From contig JAFQUP010000151.1 of assembly GCA_017408405.1 (NCBI GenBank), positions 50,224-114,223 of the forward strand: 64,000 nt of DNA, given 5' to 3'. Shown here piece by piece: positions 33,690 to 41,532 of the stretch. The notes under the pieces are model-generated. The model was not told the origin of the DNA, did not search any database, and saw nothing but the letters and a program-made list of their open reading frames with translations. Position 1 is the stretch's first letter. Every line of letters begins with the position of its first letter. Source of the stretch: Thermoguttaceae bacterium. GTDB lineage: Bacteria > Planctomycetota > Planctomycetia > Pirellulales > Thermoguttaceae. The translations under genes were made by a program, and so were the position numbers.

Positions 33690-35867
33690 ATGAATCTGAA
33701 AAATTTTAAAAAATTCTCTTTCTCCATATTGAGTATTTTTTTATGTCTTGTGTTTTGCGGAATGTGCAAAACTGAAATTTTAGCAGAGCAGACTCCGGCT
33801 GAAACTTCCAAAGCTCCGCACTGGATCCTCAATCACGGTTCAGCCGCTAAGCAGGTTCTGGTCGGTCAGGGGGATCTGTTCCTGACGCTGGGACTGCTTC
33901 AAATCAAGCCGACGGGAACCGACACGACGATCACCATTCCAATGGCCTCGAAAGACGCTTTTTCCGCTGAAAAATTTCCTTTTTTCGCGATGCGTTATCG
34001 AATGACCACCCCAATCAAAACAGCCGGTATTTTTTTCACGACGGATACGCTTAAATCGCTTTCTGACCAAAGTTACTCTCCGTTTCCCATCATTGGCGAC
34101 GGACAGTGGAGACACGCCATCCTTGACCTGCGAACCTGCGCTCACGGTGAATGGAAAGGAATGATTCATTCTTTTCGGCTCGACCCAACCAACCCAAGCA
34201 CCCCCGACTCCAAACTTGAAATTTCGCGGCTTGGCTTTTTCCACTCCGCTGAATCCGCGGAAAATTTCCTCCGACAAGCCAACGACATGCCGGACTATTC
34301 AATGGATACCATTCTCCAAGGCCAGACGTTCCGCTGCTTTATCCCGGGCAATACTCTTTCTGAAGGATGGAAAGATGAGGATTTTCGATTAAAGGTTTCC
34401 GAGGAGATACTTCAGAAAATACGGCGAGAACGCTGCGGCGCGCAATTTACTGTATGCCGGGATGGAGAACCTGTTCCGTGCCGCGTCAACCAGTGCGGTT
34501 TCGCGTGGTATCTGGCAGAAAAACCCGGTATTTATTCGCTTGAGCCAATTGACAAAATCCCAAACGCTTCCAATCACGAAAAAAAAGCCAGCCTCAAACC
34601 GTTACCATTACCACAAAAGTTGACTGAAACTTTCAAGTGTAGTGTTTCAAGCCCATTCAAGCCGGAATATTTCACTCGTGAACGCATTAGAATCGGCGGT
34701 TGGGGATTGACTCACGCCAGTGAATGGAACAAAAAATTCCTTAAAAATTACGCGGACTGCGGATTTGATCTGCTCATTGCCACCGGTTCTGAATCATCGA
34801 CGGCCCTCAGGTCCTCGCTCCTTCACGAATGTGACAAGTACGGAATTGAAGTCTATGTTAATGACGGAGGCTGGATTAAACCGGAAACCGCGGGGCTGGA
34901 ATATTTTGATCATCCATCTTTTTGCGGTCACTATCTCACGGATGAACCTGGAACTGACGCTTACCCACATTGGGGAAAAGCTGCCGATGATTATCTGAAA
35001 CACACTGGAAAAATCCCTTTCATTAATCTTCTCCCAATGTACGCGAACGCGGCTCAGTTAAAATTCGGTGCCGGCGCGGCCGCAATCGAATACTATGATT
35101 CCGATCCGAATCTTTACCGAAAATACTGTGAAAAATACTGCGATCAGGTTCCTACGGACTATATCTGCACCGACATCTATCCTCTTAACTGGCGGAATGG
35201 AACGCGTTTCACTTATCCTGAATACGTTGAGTCAATCAATATCATCGCCAGTGTCGCACGTGAGCGAAACAAGGAATTTTGGTGCTGCATTCAGACTTTC
35301 GGCTGGATTCCCTCCAAACGCACCCCTAACGCTGCTGAATTTCGATGGCAATGCTGGTCTCTCCTTTCTTTCGGCTGCCGTGGAATCCTTTGCTGGGTCT
35401 ACCCTGCTCTAAAGCCGGAAATTCCATCATTGGTTGACTGGAACAACGAAAAAACGCCAGCCTGGTATGACGCGCGAACGGTCTTTCAGGAAATTCGGAA
35501 AGTTTCCGATGTTTTCTGCGCCTATCGAAATCTGGGAGCTTTCACGCACAATGCCTCGAAAGAGGTTCCCTATCTCCAGATGACAAACGAATATCAGAAT
35601 TTTCAAACGATTCAGGAAATCCAGTCCTCTGATCCTCTGCTCATCGGCTGTTTTGAGTCAAAGGAAGCCTCTGGAAAAACAGCATTTTCAATCGTGAACA
35701 TGACGGAACTTCACGCGGCGCAAACGGCCGTGGCCAAACTGCGGATCCGCGGCAAGAAAATCACCGCCTGGTATCGCGGAATACCGAAAACGGTAACTCC
35801 GGACGAAAATGGATTCTGCGTTTTTCCTCTGGAAACTGGCGAAGGAATCTTCGTGACCGTTGAGTGA
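33690..35867 (+). CDS. Secreted TIM-barrel (glycoside-hydrolase-like) protein of unknown family
   Basis: 725 residues with a signal peptide ('FSILSIFLCLVFCGMC', cleavage near residue 30). The first ~300 residues are beta-rich ('LILNHG'-like repeats, 'QWRHAILDLRTCAHGEW'). A barrel domain follows from about 330: 'GWGLTHASEWNKKFLKNYAD', 'EVYVNDGGW', 'GHYLTDEPG', 'DYICTDIYPLNW', 'FWCCIQTFGW'. 'TDEPG' resembles the acid/base position of clan GH-A-like proteins. The C-terminal 100 residues look like a beta-sandwich. Extracellular carbohydrate processing is plausible, but no defined family was recognised. Confidence 0.7.
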   Translation: MNLKNFKKFSFSILSIFLCLVFCGMCKTEILAEQTPAETSKAPHWILNHGSAAKQVLVGQGDLFLTLGLLQIKPTGTDTTITIPMASKDAFSAEKFPFFAMRYRMTTPIKTAGIFFTTDTLKSLSDQSYSPFPIIGDGQWRHAILDLRTCAHGEWKGMIHSFRLDPTNPSTPDSKLEISRLGFFHSAESAENFLRQANDMPDYSMDTILQGQTFRCFIPGNTLSEGWKDEDFRLKVSEEILQKIRRERCGAQFTVCRDGEPVPCRVNQCGFAWYLAEKPGIYSLEPIDKIPNASNHEKKASLKPLPLPQKLTETFKCSVSSPFKPEYFTRERIRIGGWGLTHASEWNKKFLKNYADCGFDLLIATGSESSTALRSSLLHECDKYGIEVYVNDGGWIKPETAGLEYFDHPSFCGHYLTDEPGTDAYPHWGKAADDYLKHTGKIPFINLLPMYANAAQLKFGAGAAAIEYYDSDPNLYRKYCEKYCDQVPTDYICTDIYPLNWRNGTRFTYPEYVESINIIASVARERNKEFWCCIQTFGWIPSKRTPNAAEFRWQCWSLLSFGCRGILCWVYPALKPEIPSLVDWNNEKTPAWYDARTVFQEIRKVSDVFCAYRNLGAFTHNASKEVPYLQMTNEYQNFQTIQEIQSSDPLLIGCFESKEASGKTAFSIVNMTELHAAQTAVAKLRIRGKKITAWYRGIPKTVTPDENGFCVFPLETGEGIFVTVE

Positions 35868-35948
35868 TCTCATGAACGTATCACGCGAAGCCGGCCAGCA
35901 ATCCCAGCTTCGCATGACTCATTAAAACTAATTTGAATAAAATTCCAG

Positions 35949-35976
35949 AAAAAAAGCCTCACTGAAAAGTGAGGCT
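35949..35976 (-). terminator. Rho-independent terminator of tRNA-Lys
   Basis: On the minus strand AGCCTCACT-TTTC-AGTGAGGCT is followed by seven T residues, eight bases after the tRNA 3' end. The 9-bp stem is perfect. Confidence 0.85.
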
Positions 35977-35983
35977 ATTCTAA

Positions 35984-36056
35984 TGAGAACGATGGGACTT
36001 GAACCCATGACCTACGGATTAAAAGTCAGTTGCTCTACCGACTGAGCTACGTTCTC
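35984..36056 (-). tRNA. tRNA-Lys (anticodon UUU)
   Basis: A 73-nt cloverleaf: acceptor GAGAACG/CGTTCTC with discriminator A, D-arm GCTC...GAGC, anticodon loop CTTTTAA, T-arm ATGGG-TTCAAGT-CCCAT. The anticodon stem ACTGA/TCCGT carries one T-C mismatch. The CCA end is not encoded. The terminator at 35949 follows it. Confidence 0.96.
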
Positions 36057-36250
36057 ATCAATACGAATTATCATACCACAAATGAAAAATTCCTCAAGGG
36101 GGAGGGCGTGAGATTTTCACCAAAAAAATTTCCATTCCCCCAACCGCACTCAACAAAAAAAACAAAATCAACAATCTCAACCCAAGCAAACTTTCCAGCA
36201 TTTAAATCGTCTCATTTTCAAAAACTTCTCTAAAAGAACCATGACTCCCC

Positions 36251-36278
36251 TTGAAAAAAAATCAAAATCTGGTATAAT
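36251..36278 (+). promoter_or_regulatory. Sigma-70-like promoter of rpiB
   Basis: TTGAAA (36251-36256), a 16-bp spacer and a perfect TATAAT (36273-36278), about 70 bp before the ATG at 36349. The expected transcript start near 36285 rules out the longer ORF start at 36241. The rest of the 35868-36348 gap is AT-rich apart from the tRNA and its terminator. Confidence 0.75.
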
Positions 36279-36348
36279 TTTTGACGAAACTATCCGTTCC
36301 GGGTTGGTTCGGATATTCCAGACTAGTGCAGTAAAAACAGGATTTATC

Positions 36349-36813
36349 ATGCGTATTGCAATTGGAAGTGATCACCGCGGAGTGACTATGCGCGCCAAAG
36401 TCATTGAGATTTTACGCCAGCATGGACACGATGTCACTGAATGTACGGGTGAAGTGTGTGACAATACGGTTGACTATCCGGATGTTGCCCGTCAGGTCGC
36501 CGCTCTCGTCAGCAAAAATGAAGTCGAGCGGGGAATTCTTATTTGCGGGACCGGCATCGGAATGTCCATTGTCGCCAACAAATTCCCGAATGTTCGCGCG
36601 GCAGTCTGCGGCGACGAATTAACGGCTGAGATCAGTCGGCGCCACAACAATCTGAATGTTCTTTGTCTTTCCGGTGACATGCTCGGCGCGAAAGCTCTCG
36701 ACGGCATTGTCACGAAATGGCTTGAAACCGGTTTTGAGGCAGGGCGCCATCTGCGTCGAATTGAAAAAATTCGTCATATCGAGGACGACGTCAACCAGGG
36801 GCGTATTTTCTGA
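36349..36813 (+). CDS. rpiB: Ribose-5-phosphate isomerase B
   Basis: 154 residues, the usual RpiB length. It starts 'MRIAIGSDHRGVTMRAKV' with the phosphate-binding His, has the catalytic Cys in 'LICGTGIGMSIVANK' and 'RHNNLNVLCLSG', and ends with the conserved 'GRHLRRIEKI'. It interconverts ribose 5-phosphate and ribulose 5-phosphate. The ATG at 36349 is preferred because the promoter at 36251-36278 lies inside the longer frame. AGGA precedes the ATG. Confidence 0.96.
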   Translation: MRIAIGSDHRGVTMRAKVIEILRQHGHDVTECTGEVCDNTVDYPDVARQVAALVSKNEVERGILICGTGIGMSIVANKFPNVRAAVCGDELTAEISRRHNNLNVLCLSGDMLGAKALDGIVTKWLETGFEAGRHLRRIEKIRHIEDDVNQGRIF

Positions 36814-36844
36814 AATTTTTTGGCTAAACGGCCGATAAAAAAAT

Positions 36845-36861
36845 AGATCCTTTAAGGATCT
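36845..36861. terminator. Short palindrome after rpiB
   Basis: AGATCCTT-T-AAGGATCT, an 8-bp perfect stem, preceded by an A-run (36837-36843). Read on the minus strand it has a T-tract, but no minus-strand gene reads into it; on the plus strand the T-tract is weak. Its role as an rpiB terminator is tentative. Confidence 0.4.
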
Positions 36862-36909
36862 TCGTAATTCAAATTTACTAAACTATTTCATTTGCTTTCG
36901 TTTGGGTAT

Positions 36910-36953
36910 CTCCAGAAGAAGCCATGCCTTTTCAGGCATGTCAGCTGCTGGAG
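36910..36953 (+). promoter_or_regulatory. Two-level hairpin in the sat leader
   Basis: Outer arms CTCCAG (36910) and CTGGAG (36948) enclose a second stem CATGCC-TTTTCA-GGCATG (36923-36940). It lies 39 bp upstream of the ATP sulfurylase ATG. This could be a cis-regulatory RNA. I do not recognise it as a known riboswitch class. Confidence 0.45.
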
Positions 36954-36992
36954 TTCACCTCCCCAATGAAACCAGGTTAAGGAATGATGCAC

Positions 36993-38252
36993 ATGGCACA
37001 GCTTATTCTTCCGCATGGCGGACTTCAGGAACCCGTTTGCTGCACAATTTGCGAATGCAAAAAAGATGAATTTCTGGCAGAAGCCGCGACCCTCACGAAA
37101 GTTCCGGTTTCCGACGCGGATCTTTCCACGGTTTATCGTTTTGGCGACGGCGCGCTCAGTCCGCTGGACGGCCCAATGGATTCCGAAGCATGGAATCGTG
37201 TTTTGAATGAAGAGTGCATTTTGTTCAACGGCCAGAAATACGCGTGGACGATTCCGCTCGCCTTCCCAATGACGAAAGAAATCGCGGAAACGATCAAGCC
37301 CGGTCAGAAAGTGGCCCTGGTCAATTCAAAAGATGAAATCATCGCGACGGTTGACGTTACGGACGTTTATCCGTGGGATAAAATGGATTACCTGAAAAAA
37401 GTCTATCTTACGGACCGTACGGACCATCCCGGTGCTGACATGGTACTGGTGAACGACGAAGGGAAAGATTGGCTTCTTGGCGGAAAAATCAAAGTCCTTC
37501 CTCAGCCCAAAAATCCAAACTTCGGTCAATATGTTCTGAGTCCCAAAGAAGTTCGCGCTCTTCTGGAAAGCAAAGGCTGGGAACGCTGTGTCGCGTTCCA
37601 GACGCGCAACCCGCTTCATCGCGCTCATGAATACGCTTTGGTTTATGGTCTGGAAACTCTCGTACGCCAAGGGTTCAATGCCGGTGCCTGCCTTAATCCG
37701 CTTATCGGTGAAACAAAAGGTGACGACGTTTGTGCAGAAATCCGTATGCAGACCTACGAAAAGCTCATCGAAAACCGCGCGTTGGGTGAAGGCGACAGTG
37801 ATCCTGAACTTTGGGGACCGCGGGGAGAAAGTGTTCCGGATCGCGTGATTCTGCTCGGATTGGACATTAAAATGTTTTACGGCGGTCCGAAAGAAGCCGT
37901 CATGCACGCGATTTATCGTCAGAATTTTGGTTTCACTGACATCATCATTGGCCGAAAACACGCAGACGCGCCGTTCAAAGACGGAACCGCGATCTGGGGC
38001 GATTTTGACGCGCAGGAAATTTTCACCAAACTCAATGGCGATCTGAAAATCAAGAACCTCAATGTCGGTTTTGCCGCTTATTATGACTCGATTGGGCGTG
38101 TTGATTTGATGGAAAACCACAAAGACGAAAAACCTGTCTTTATTTCAGGAAAAGACGTCCGTAAGACGCTTCAGGAAGGCAACCAGGTTGATCCGCGCAT
38201 TATGCGTGAAAGCACAAGCAGGATTTTGGCTGCCGCAATGAGCCAAAAGTGA
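36993..38252 (+). CDS. sat: Sulfate adenylyltransferase (ATP sulfurylase)
   Basis: 419 residues from the ATG at 36993, which has AAGGA at proper spacing; ATGs at 36984 and 36987 touch or overlap that site. Signature '[12 protein letters not shown]' holds the Q-x-R-N and H-x-x-H nucleotide motif, followed by '[15 protein letters not shown]', '[19 protein letters not shown]' and '[11 protein letters not shown]'. It activates sulfate to APS (or runs in reverse with APS and PPi). No APS kinase domain is fused, and no cysD/N, APS reductase or sulfate transporter lies in the window. It is preceded by a structured leader. Confidence 0.96.
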   Translation: MAQLILPHGGLQEPVCCTICECKKDEFLAEAATLTKVPVSDADLSTVYRFGDGALSPLDGPMDSEAWNRVLNEECILFNGQKYAWTIPLAFPMTKEIAETIKPGQKVALVNSKDEIIATVDVTDVYPWDKMDYLKKVYLTDRTDHPGADMVLVNDEGKDWLLGGKIKVLPQPKNPNFGQYVLSPKEVRALLESKGWERCVAFQTRNPLHRAHEYALVYGLETLVRQGFNAGACLNPLIGETKGDDVCAEIRMQTYEKLIENRALGEGDSDPELWGPRGESVPDRVILLGLDIKMFYGGPKEAVMHAIYRQNFGFTDIIIGRKHADAPFKDGTAIWGDFDAQEIFTKLNGDLKIKNLNVGFAAYYDSIGRVDLMENHKDEKPVFISGKDVRKTLQEGNQVDPRIMRESTSRILAAAMSQK

Positions 38253-38338
38253 GTTATCCTAAAAAATCACTGCTGTCAGCTGGAACAGCATCGCGCGATG
38301 TTAATCCTGAAAATTGGATTAAAGTCGAGTAAATAAAA

Positions 38339-38376
38339 AACCTCAAGGAAAATTTCTGGAAAATTTCTTTGAGGTT
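38339..38376 (+). terminator. Rho-independent terminator downstream of sat
   Basis: AACCTCAAGGAAAATTT pairs with AAATTTCTTTGAGGTT (imperfect, about 16 bp) and is followed by TTGGTTTCTTTT. Confidence 0.75.
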
Positions 38377-38436
38377 TTGGTTTCTTTTCATTCAGTGAAA
38401 CGGTTTCAGGAGAAGAAAAAGGAGGAGATGAAAACC

Positions 38437-38907
38437 ATGAAACAGTATTTTTTCGTACTGATTTTTTGTGTTGGAGTATGTTTTCTGGCAGGCTGCGATT
38501 CCAAAATTTCCGAGGTTTCCCAAGACCAGTCAGCTGCTTCAACGGAATCATCTGCTGACGAGTCTTCTTTTTCAGATGAAAATGTTTCAGTTCCTCAAAT
38601 TATTGATTTAACGTCAGAAACTTTTGACTCCTTTATTCAAAGTGAGGAAAAGGTCCTTGTTGACTTTTGGGCCCCGTGGTGTCCTCCATGCCGTAAACAG
38701 GGAGAGCTGCTTCATGAGTGGTCAGAAGCCGGTAAACTTCCGGCCTCAGCGCGGGTTGGTAAAGTAAATGTTGATGAACAGAGTAAGCTGGCGAATCAAT
38801 TCAATATTCAATCCATTCCGGCTCTTTTTATTTTCCAGAAAGGGGAAATCATTCAGCAGTTCATGGGACTCCAGGATGAGGAAACGCTCGTAAACGCGCT
38901 TCAATAG
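38437..38907 (+). CDS. Thioredoxin-domain lipoprotein
   Basis: 156 residues from the ATG at 38437, 11 bp after AGGAGG; the ATG at 38428 is only two bases from it. The lipoprotein signal is 'FFVLIFCVGVCFLAGC' with the lipobox Cys near residue 18. A Ser/Glu-rich linker is followed by a thioredoxin fold with active site 'WAPWCPPC' and cis-Pro in 'IQSIPALFIF'. A membrane-anchored periplasmic thiol-disulfide reductase is expected. It is flanked by terminators on both sides, so it is transcribed alone. Confidence 0.93.
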   Translation: MKQYFFVLIFCVGVCFLAGCDSKISEVSQDQSAASTESSADESSFSDENVSVPQIIDLTSETFDSFIQSEEKVLVDFWAPWCPPCRKQGELLHEWSEAGKLPASARVGKVNVDEQSKLANQFNIQSIPALFIFQKGEIIQQFMGLQDEETLVNALQ

Positions 38908-38963
38908 ATTTAAAAATCCCACTTTTGCATTCGGGAGTTGAGCTTCCTAAAACATTTATTCGT

Positions 38964-39000
38964 AACGCGGTCCATAAAAATTCATGAATCGCGTTTTTTT
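38964..39000 (+). terminator. Rho-independent terminator of the thioredoxin lipoprotein gene
   Basis: AACGCG ... CGCGTT with an inner CAT/ATG pair, followed by seven T residues, about 55 bp after the stop codon. Confidence 0.7.
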
Positions 39001-39023
39001 CGGAAAAAAATGAGAAAAACCTC

Positions 39024-39052
39024 TTGACACAGGCAGAAAGATAGTAGAAAAT
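39024..39052 (+). promoter_or_regulatory. Promoter-like site before the PhoU-like gene
   Basis: A perfect -35 TTGACA (39024-39029) is followed by an AT-rich TAGAAAAT region at 39045-39052; the -10 match is only fair. The coding start lies 56 bp downstream. Confidence 0.55.
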
Positions 39053-39107
39053 AAAAGAACAGAGGATTTTGTTCTCGGACCATCCATAAACTCCAAAGGA
39101 GGTGGAA

Positions 39108-39851
39108 ATGTTTAAGTGGTTTCATTCTGCTCCGCCCCAGCTTTCAACCGGCATTGGCAAGATCAAATCCGATTTTATCCAAATGCTTGAGAAGGGCAAA
39201 ACAGAGTTTCTTCTTGCCTGTCAGGTAAGTATTCACGGCGTTTCATCAGACGCGGTACGTGAAGAAACGACTCAGCTGGACAAATCAATCAACAAACTGG
39301 AGCGCCAGATTCGCAAAGAACTGATCATTCATAGCTCGGTTCGTTCGCAGATCGACCCGGAATGTCTCGTATTCATGAGCATTGCGAAAGACGCGGAACG
39401 TCTCGGAGACTACTCGAAAAATATTTTCGACATGGGTGAACTAGCCCCCATTCTTCCATCTGGCAAGGAAAAAGAACAGCTGGTAGTTCTCCAAATCGTG
39501 ATTTCCCATCTGTTTGATGATTGCGCGGAGGCGATTCGTTCAGAGAGTGAAGAAAAGGCCCGCCAGGTTATCTGCGAATGTCAATGGGCAGGTAAACAGT
39601 GTGACGCGGTCACGAAAGAGCTGCTGAATCTGGAAGTTCCCAATCGAAGAACAGCCTCTGACGTCCTAATGTTCCGTTTCATGAAGCGGCTGACTTCTCA
39701 TTTGCGGAATATTTGCTCCAGTGTGGTTCAACCGATTCATAAATTGGATTTTACGAAAAAAATCACAAAAACTTCGGATATTTCAGAAACACTTCTTGAA
39801 CGCAAAGCCTCAATTCAATCAGAATTTGACGCGGAGCTTCAGAAATACTGA
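39108..39851 (+). CDS. PhoU-like helical protein
   Basis: 247 residues from the ATG at 39108, with AGGAGGT four bases upstream; the GTG at 39102 lies inside that site. Two three-helix PhoU-type repeats are visible: 'CLVFMSIAKDAERLGDYSKNI' in the first and 'RFMKRLTSHLRNICSSVV' in the second, both with the pattern that binds metal clusters in PhoU. No pstSCAB, phoB/R or Na/Pi transporter is near, so a link to phosphate is only a family inference. The next gene, a short exported protein, begins 83 bp downstream. Confidence 0.85.
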   Translation: MFKWFHSAPPQLSTGIGKIKSDFIQMLEKGKTEFLLACQVSIHGVSSDAVREETTQLDKSINKLERQIRKELIIHSSVRSQIDPECLVFMSIAKDAERLGDYSKNIFDMGELAPILPSGKEKEQLVVLQIVISHLFDDCAEAIRSESEEKARQVICECQWAGKQCDAVTKELLNLEVPNRRTASDVLMFRFMKRLTSHLRNICSSVVQPIHKLDFTKKITKTSDISETLLERKASIQSEFDAELQKY

Positions 39852-39933
39852 TTTCCCAAAAGAGTATTTGCTTTTGAATTTCACGGCATTCCCGCCTTTC
39901 CATAATCAAAAACGTTTCACAGGAGAAAAAAAG

Positions 39934-40620
39934 ATGAAACGCCTTAACCTCGCAACAATTTCTCTGCTTGGCATCTGCTTCGCAGCTGCCGGTGTTCTTT
40001 CTGGCATTTTCATTTCCGGTATGAATTCGCAGACCGCGAAGCAGACGCAGCCGACGATTGCCCGCGCCAATACTTCAGATCGCGTTGACGGTTATCTCAC
40101 GTGCACGGGGTACGTTGATGTCGGCATTGAAGCTCTTTATCTTCTGGATTCCTCCACAGGTCTCCTTCGTGCCGGAGTACTTTCCAAAAATCCTCAAAGC
40201 CCAGGTTTTCAGGCGATGTACCAGGGCAATGTCAATATGGATTTGGAAAAAATCATCCGTATGGCAAGCAAAATGGGCAGTACGAGCAAAAAAAGCTCCA
40301 CGAAAAAGTCCTCGTCCTCCCGTTCCAAAAAGAATCAGAAGATGAATAATGAGAATATGGGTAACACGATGATGCCGTCCGAACCGAAGTATATCATGAC
40401 AGCCGGTGTCCATGACATGCCGGGTTCCGGCATCCGCCAACCAGGATCTTCCGCTCTTTACGTAACTGAAGTTAATACGGGAATCACTCTCGTCTACATT
40501 TTGCCGTGGAGTTCCTCCGCGCATTCGAGCAACACTCCGGTTCAGGAACCGATTAGTTACTTCACATTCTATCGTTTCCTTGTCCCGATGATTATGGAAG
40601 AATCGGTTGACGAAGAATAA
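39934..40620 (+). CDS. Exported protein of unknown function
   Basis: 228 residues from the ATG at 39934 (AGGAG upstream). An N-terminal hydrophobic segment ('TISLLGICFAAAGVLSGIF') is a signal or anchor. The middle is Lys/Ser/Met/Asn-rich ('KKSSTKKSSSSRSKKNQKMN') between two conserved-looking beta segments ('YLTCTGYVDVGIEALYLLD' and 'NTGITLVYILPW'). The C-terminus is 'FYRFLVPMIMEESVDEE'. Planctomycete-specific in my reading; no domain recognised. A strong terminator follows. Confidence 0.7.
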   Translation: MKRLNLATISLLGICFAAAGVLSGIFISGMNSQTAKQTQPTIARANTSDRVDGYLTCTGYVDVGIEALYLLDSSTGLLRAGVLSKNPQSPGFQAMYQGNVNMDLEKIIRMASKMGSTSKKSSTKKSSSSRSKKNQKMNNENMGNTMMPSEPKYIMTAGVHDMPGSGIRQPGSSALYVTEVNTGITLVYILPWSSSAHSSNTPVQEPISYFTFYRFLVPMIMEESVDEE

Positions 40621-40643
40621 TATGGATAAAATTACGGAAAAGG

Positions 40644-40674
40644 AGCAGCGGGATTTTTTTCGCTGCTTTTTTTT
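40644..40674 (+). terminator. Rho-independent terminator
   Basis: A perfect stem AGCAGCG / CGCTGCT with a ten-base GGATTTTTTT loop, followed by eight T residues, just downstream of the exported protein gene. Confidence 0.88.
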
Positions 40675-40725
40675 CAGTTGGCGTAAATATGAGGACAGGA
40701 ATTCATTGGCGTTAGGGAGGAGACA

Positions 40726-41532
40726 ATGGAAAATTTAGAAAAAGATTTTTTCGATGAAAAAACCCGGACAGAAAATTCCATGCCCAATCTGCTTCCTGGT
40801 TTTGCCGGAACGGAGGAAGATTTTCGCAAGCAGGAGCAGCGAATGGAGGGATGGACGAATTTAATCGTTTTTGGTATTGTTCTCCTGGTCATGCTTCCTA
40901 TTTTTCTGTTTGGTGATTTTATTTTCCGAACTCCTTCAGAAGACCATTTTCTGACGGGCATACCAATCGGTGACTTTCATTCTCTTCAGCCAGTCACCGG
41001 AAAAGAATTTCCACCCGCTACTTCTGAATTTCTAAACAAAACACTGTTCGTAATCCTTTGGGGTCCGTGGGATGATCATTCCGGCAAACTTCTCCGCCGT
41101 CTTTGGTCCCCTCTCCAAAAAGCTGGAAAAAATCCTAATTTTCAGGTAATTCCAATCGCTTATTACGCCAAAACGAATGTTCCAATTAATTGGTATGAAA
41201 TGGGTCAGCTTGAACGTGACCATTTCCTCCAGCAGAAAAAGAGGGAGGAGATTCGCCTTAACCAAGTAATTGAACAATGTTTTCGCGCGTATGGATTTCA
41301 TTTCTCAAACGTATGGTGGGATCCGGCAGACCGATTTCGGCTTGATTTGATAGATTCCGTTCGGCATGAAAAACCATCCGCCAAACGAAAAATCGACGGA
41401 ATTGGTTTTCCGACAATACTTCACGTTGAACACGGGATCATCCGAAATGTCTGGACCAGCGGAACGAATGACGATTGGCAACAAATGGATGAAGTTTTGA
41501 CGATCATTGCTGCGGAAGCCAAACTGAAATGA
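40726..41532 (+). CDS. Membrane-anchored thioredoxin-fold protein without active-site cysteines
   Basis: 268 residues. One transmembrane helix at about 44-66 ('LIVFGIVLLVMLPIFLFG'). The C-terminal domain looks like a thioredoxin fold: beta strand 'LFVILWGPWDDHSGKLLRRL' (about 107-125) has Asp-Asp-His-Ser where W-C-x-x-C is expected, and a cis-Pro-like 'GIGFPTILHVEHG' comes later. Redox activity is therefore not expected. The stop overlaps the next start (ATGA at 41529), so it is translationally coupled to the BatA/VWA gene. GGGAGGAG precedes the ATG. Confidence 0.75.
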   Translation: MENLEKDFFDEKTRTENSMPNLLPGFAGTEEDFRKQEQRMEGWTNLIVFGIVLLVMLPIFLFGDFIFRTPSEDHFLTGIPIGDFHSLQPVTGKEFPPATSEFLNKTLFVILWGPWDDHSGKLLRRLWSPLQKAGKNPNFQVIPIAYYAKTNVPINWYEMGQLERDHFLQQKKREEIRLNQVIEQCFRAYGFHFSNVWWDPADRFRLDLIDSVRHEKPSAKRKIDGIGFPTILHVEHGIIRNVWTSGTNDDWQQMDEVLTIIAAEAKLK

